A stretch of 64,000 bases of DNA from Dillenia suffruticosa (Eukaryota; Streptophyta; Magnoliopsida; Dilleniales; Dilleniaceae), in contig JAVTVX010000009.1 of the NCBI GenBank assembly GCA_033439265.1, forward strand, positions 5,979,109-6,043,108. Direction: 5' to 3'. Numbering within the stretch: the stretch's first letter is position 1; the number at the start of each line of letters is the position of its first letter. The notes under the pieces were generated by a model. That model worked only from the letters and a program-made list of their open reading frames with translations. It was not told where the DNA came from and searched no databases. Below are positions 60,401 through 64,000 of the stretch, piece after piece. A program made the position numbers and the translations under genes.

Positions 60401-63400
60401 TTTTTATCTTCCACTTTTACTCAACATTTGGATTTTTCCATACTTGCCAGCCTCATAACCTCTTTTTGCTAGTTTATGTAGGCGTTCATGGCCTACATGC
60501 AACACTCTCAGATCTCTCTCTCTCTCTACAAAAAAAAAAGGTTTTTACATTATCTACACCTGGCCCCATTCCTTATCACATGACCAAGATTTAAAAGCCA
60601 GAGGACAAAGAGTGGCATATTTTATAAGTTAAAAAAAAAAAAAATTAGTAGCTGACGTTATATTTTTATTAGTATGTATCAACATATATTAAAATAATTG
60701 GAAAATACCTATTCCTATTACGTCAACAACATAAGATAGAACCTGAAAAATATGAACTATATATTAAATTAAATATTTTATATTAGATAGAGACTCGATA
60801 ATAAGATACAGAGAAAATAACAGCAGTCGTGTACACTCTGATTTCTTATTATTCTTTTTTATGTCCACGTATATACTATGATTTATTAAATTTTTTTTGT
60901 TATGCATCATTTTATTATTCATCGGTTAAATACCCAGAAAAGAATTATTTGGAAAAATTAAAGGAATAATTTTATTACTAATTTTAAAACAAAAGTAAAT
61001 CTTAATATAAAAATATCTTCAAAACAAGAAACCTAAATTAAAAGACCATAACAAAAGAGGGAAAAAAAACTAAACCTCAATTATAAATTTTAACATCGGT
61101 CATTTAAGAGATCTATATTGATTTCTCAAATGGTTGATATTTCGAATAATTAATCCTAAAATTCTGAATTAAAATTCAGTTTGTTATTATTGTAACAAAA
61201 GAAAAACAAAAAATTACCGTGTAATTATAATTAGATATCGTTGGTCATTTCTCCGTAAGTCTTTACAACCCTATAAAACAGCAGAGAAAAATTTTATAGT
61301 ATTACTTACATTTTGTTATTCATAAAGAAAAACATTATTAAATAAATTATTTTCAAATCAAGTGATAAAGATTTTTATAATATATTAAATAAATTATCAT
61401 ATAAAATTTAATTTATTTAGTATTTGATTTGATTATATTCTTCAACTTCTAAATTGAAATCTCGAAAGTTCTAAATAGAAGGGCATGGCTACCAACTTAA
61501 TGAACCCTTGAAATGTGCAATAGAGTCATAATTTGTCTGATCTATTTTATAAGTTTTTTTTTTTATATATTTATTTAACATGCATAATTTATAAATACAC
61601 ATGCTTAATATCTTCTATTACTAAAATTCAAAAAATAATTAAAAAACTTTCATACCTATTAAAAGGAATTATGAACTCATCTTTACTAATCGGAGACCAT
61701 TACGCACAAATACATTGTCTGGTAGATATATATTCCCTTAACTTTTTTTAGAAAATAAATTTGTTTTTTATTGATTTCAGTTTATTCGGTAATTATATAA
61801 AAAAATTTGCTTTTATTGTATAAGAAAATTTACTCTTATAGTATAGTGTAACTTTATAAATCTCTTATTGGCCCAAAAAGGTAATCCGAGACTACTGTAT
61901 CTCACAAAGAGAAATAGAGAAAATGATATATGTCATAGAGCCGTCTTTAAATAAGATTTTTATAAATATTTAAATTAAATTAATTAAAATATGATTTTGT
62001 ATACTGATAATAAAAACTAAAAAAAAAAGAGAGAGAAAACAATATAGTTCCCTTTTCGGTTTCACCGACCGTTTACATTTTATGGCCAAATGCATGTAAG
62101 TAAAAATATATTTTATTAGATCAACGGTCATTTAATCTAATAGGATATGATGTTACATTTTTTAATCAAATTTTCAAGTTGACTCGTAATTTGTACATGA
62201 AGCAAATTAAATTGGGAGGATATTCTTCTTAAATGGGTCATTGTAAGTCTCTAATCGAATTAATCGAAACATGATTTCGGATACCGATTAATGTAGTAAA
62301 AAAATTAAAAATCTTTTATGGGAGATGAATTATATAAAGGGTTGTGTGTTAGGTTTATTGTAATTTTCAATAGGCTAATGCTAGGAACAAGACCCTAACC
62401 CTACAAGTAATAATATGGACGAACCTCTTTTAACTAATTAAGAATATTTAATTGAAATATTCCTATTTGGGTGTGCATGTGTTATACAGGCCAAGGTCAT
62501 ATGACCCAAATGAATACATATATAGTTTATACATTATATATATATATTTTCTTTTTTTTTTTAAATGATCAATTAAGAATAAGGGGTTTCCTATTTAAGA
62601 AATTCAACCCATTTAAGAAAATTCATAACTTCATTTCTCAAGGTATGAAAATTCGACCCATTTAAGAAATGCGTGACCATTTTCAAAATTGCTTTCTTCA
62701 ACATCTTTTAGTTTCTTAATCGGGGCATGATTGAATATTGGAAAGCTGATTTTTGTTAAGGGTGCCTTTGCTGTTTAACTAATCCTAAGAATCTCCAAAA
62801 TTTTAATTATAAATTTAAAATTTATTTTTCACTAAAATTTAGCTTAATTCATACAAAATTCAAAATTTAATTTTTCATAATTATATTAAGGGATTTAAAA
62901 ACACCAAGGCCTTGGTCCTAATAATACCAAAAATTTTTCTTTTGGAATTGAAATTTTGAGTTCGAATTTTGTCCCTCTAAAACGACACCTATCTTTATTT
63001 AAAAAAATTTAAAACAACAAAATTTTGTAGTAGTAATTGCAAAACATATTGAGATCTGATAATTATTGTCGATCTCTAATTAGTTCAGTAATTAAATATT
63101 ATAATTTTTTAAATAAAATTTTGATTTTGAATTTTATATGTGATAAAAATAGATATTAAAAAAATTTTATATTTTAAGATATCAATTTAATTCAAATCGA
63201 ATTTAGTTGAAACAGTTGATCGATAAAAAAATTTCGTCAATTATGGAGAGTGGGGGGCATCATTTTAGAGTATTTCATAGTTAATTAAGATGGTAGGATA
63301 AGGAATAATTAGGGGAGGTAGAAAATGTCACGTGAGGGTAAACAAGGGTGGGTTGACTTCACGAGGGTGCTTAACCAACGGGGCACAAACCTTAACAGAA

Positions 63401-64000
63401 CACAAAACCGAAGAGATAAAGCAATTAGATAATAAAACTTATGATTAGTGCACAGATCCCAATTAACTTAATAAATAACTCTGAGAAAGAGAAGGAGGAG
63501 ACAGGGGGATGTTGGTGGTAAAGGAGGAAAAGTCACGTGCTGCAGTCTCTTCCCTGTTGTATGTTGTGGCCTTTCAGCTGCGCCGGGAAACCCGGGGCCT
63601 TTTCTTATTGCTTTTCCAACACCGCCTCCCCATGTGCTCCCTCAGATTCCCACTCTCCCTCTCCCCTCTTATATTTTTTGATTTTCCAGTTAATTCCGGT
63701 AATCAGTAATAATAAAGGGGGTCGAGTGACAGAAAAAAAAAAAAGTATTGAATGTTTATTAATTCAATTAGAAATTTTCAAAATACAATTAAGAATTTAA
63801 AGTCAAGTTTTGCATATGACAATGTTGAGGTTTATGAGAAAGGAAATATTTATGTTATTATGTAACTTAATTATATTTGAATATAAAAAAATATATATAC
63901 ATAAATTTACATTCCCATGAACAATTTGATGACAAACTAGGCGAATCTTGCTGATCGAATGAATAAAGAGATCAAAGGGTGATGCATTCATAATCAAGGA
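60401..64000. other. AT-rich intergenic region to window end
   Basis: No gene recognised. It includes a reverse repeat copy (62203-62315), AT-rich stretches, and a GC-richer patch at 63500-63670 with two G-boxes nearby (63329 and 63534). A gene may lie beyond the edge. Confidence 0.5.
62203..62315 (-). repeat. Dispersed ~190-bp repeat copy, reverse
   Basis: On the minus strand: ACTACATTAATCGGTATCCG, TGTTTCGATTAATTCGATTA, GAGACTTACAATGACCCATT and TAAGAAGAATATCCTCC; close to the copies at 23894 and 24455. Confidence 0.55.

Noticed and set aside
1..64000. tRNA, rRNA or CRISPR
   Set aside because: GTTCGAA-like words (e.g. 12188, 46921, 56850) lack cloverleaf partners; no regularly spaced direct repeats of CRISPR type; the DNA is plant nuclear.

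Overview
The window is nuclear DNA of a flowering plant, most likely a woody eudicot. The genes have GT-AG introns, the background is AT-rich with many (GA)n and poly-A/T tracts, and two Ty1/copia retrotransposons carry primer sites for plant initiator-Met tRNA. The encoded proteins are plant-specific families. The species cannot be named from the sequence.

Four genes are supported. From left to right: a SAM-domain protein gene on the minus strand (1988-2889, with a reading-frame break or hidden intron before the SAM domain); a BSD-domain protein on the plus strand (six exons, 13423-20767, 292 aa); a GT106/O-fucosyltransferase-family protein closely matching the rhamnogalacturonan I rhamnosyltransferase RRT1 on the plus strand (eight exons, 42830-46109, 513 aa); and a BIM1-type bHLH brassinosteroid-signalling factor on the minus strand (eleven exons, 52234-59428, 551 aa). 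Exon phases close for the last three. They form no operon or obvious pathway; each is an ordinary single plant gene. All four have a (GA)/(CT) tract near the 5' end.

Mobile DNA fills much of the rest. At 4170-10470 a long-inverted-repeat DNA element was split by an old, decayed copia element (5470-10303, target duplication TGATG). At 30641-37959 lies a young, nearly complete copia element (442-bp LTRs, target duplication TTAGA) with two nonsense codons and one frameshift. Its 5' leader holds a striking island of about 75-80% GC built from GCGCGTG/CACGCGC hairpins. Intergenic stretches hold degenerate short dispersed repeats (one about 190-bp family with at least nine copies on both strands), hAT-like debris, AT-rich minisatellites and microsatellites.

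I see no CRISPR array, rRNA or tRNA gene and no new multi-gene system. The most unusual signals are the GC-rich retrotransposon leader, an in-frame 99-bp minisatellite in a BSD-gene intron, a three-fold tandem copy of the SAM gene's 5' end, and a GC-AG intron that splits an arginine codon of the BIM1 bHLH domain.
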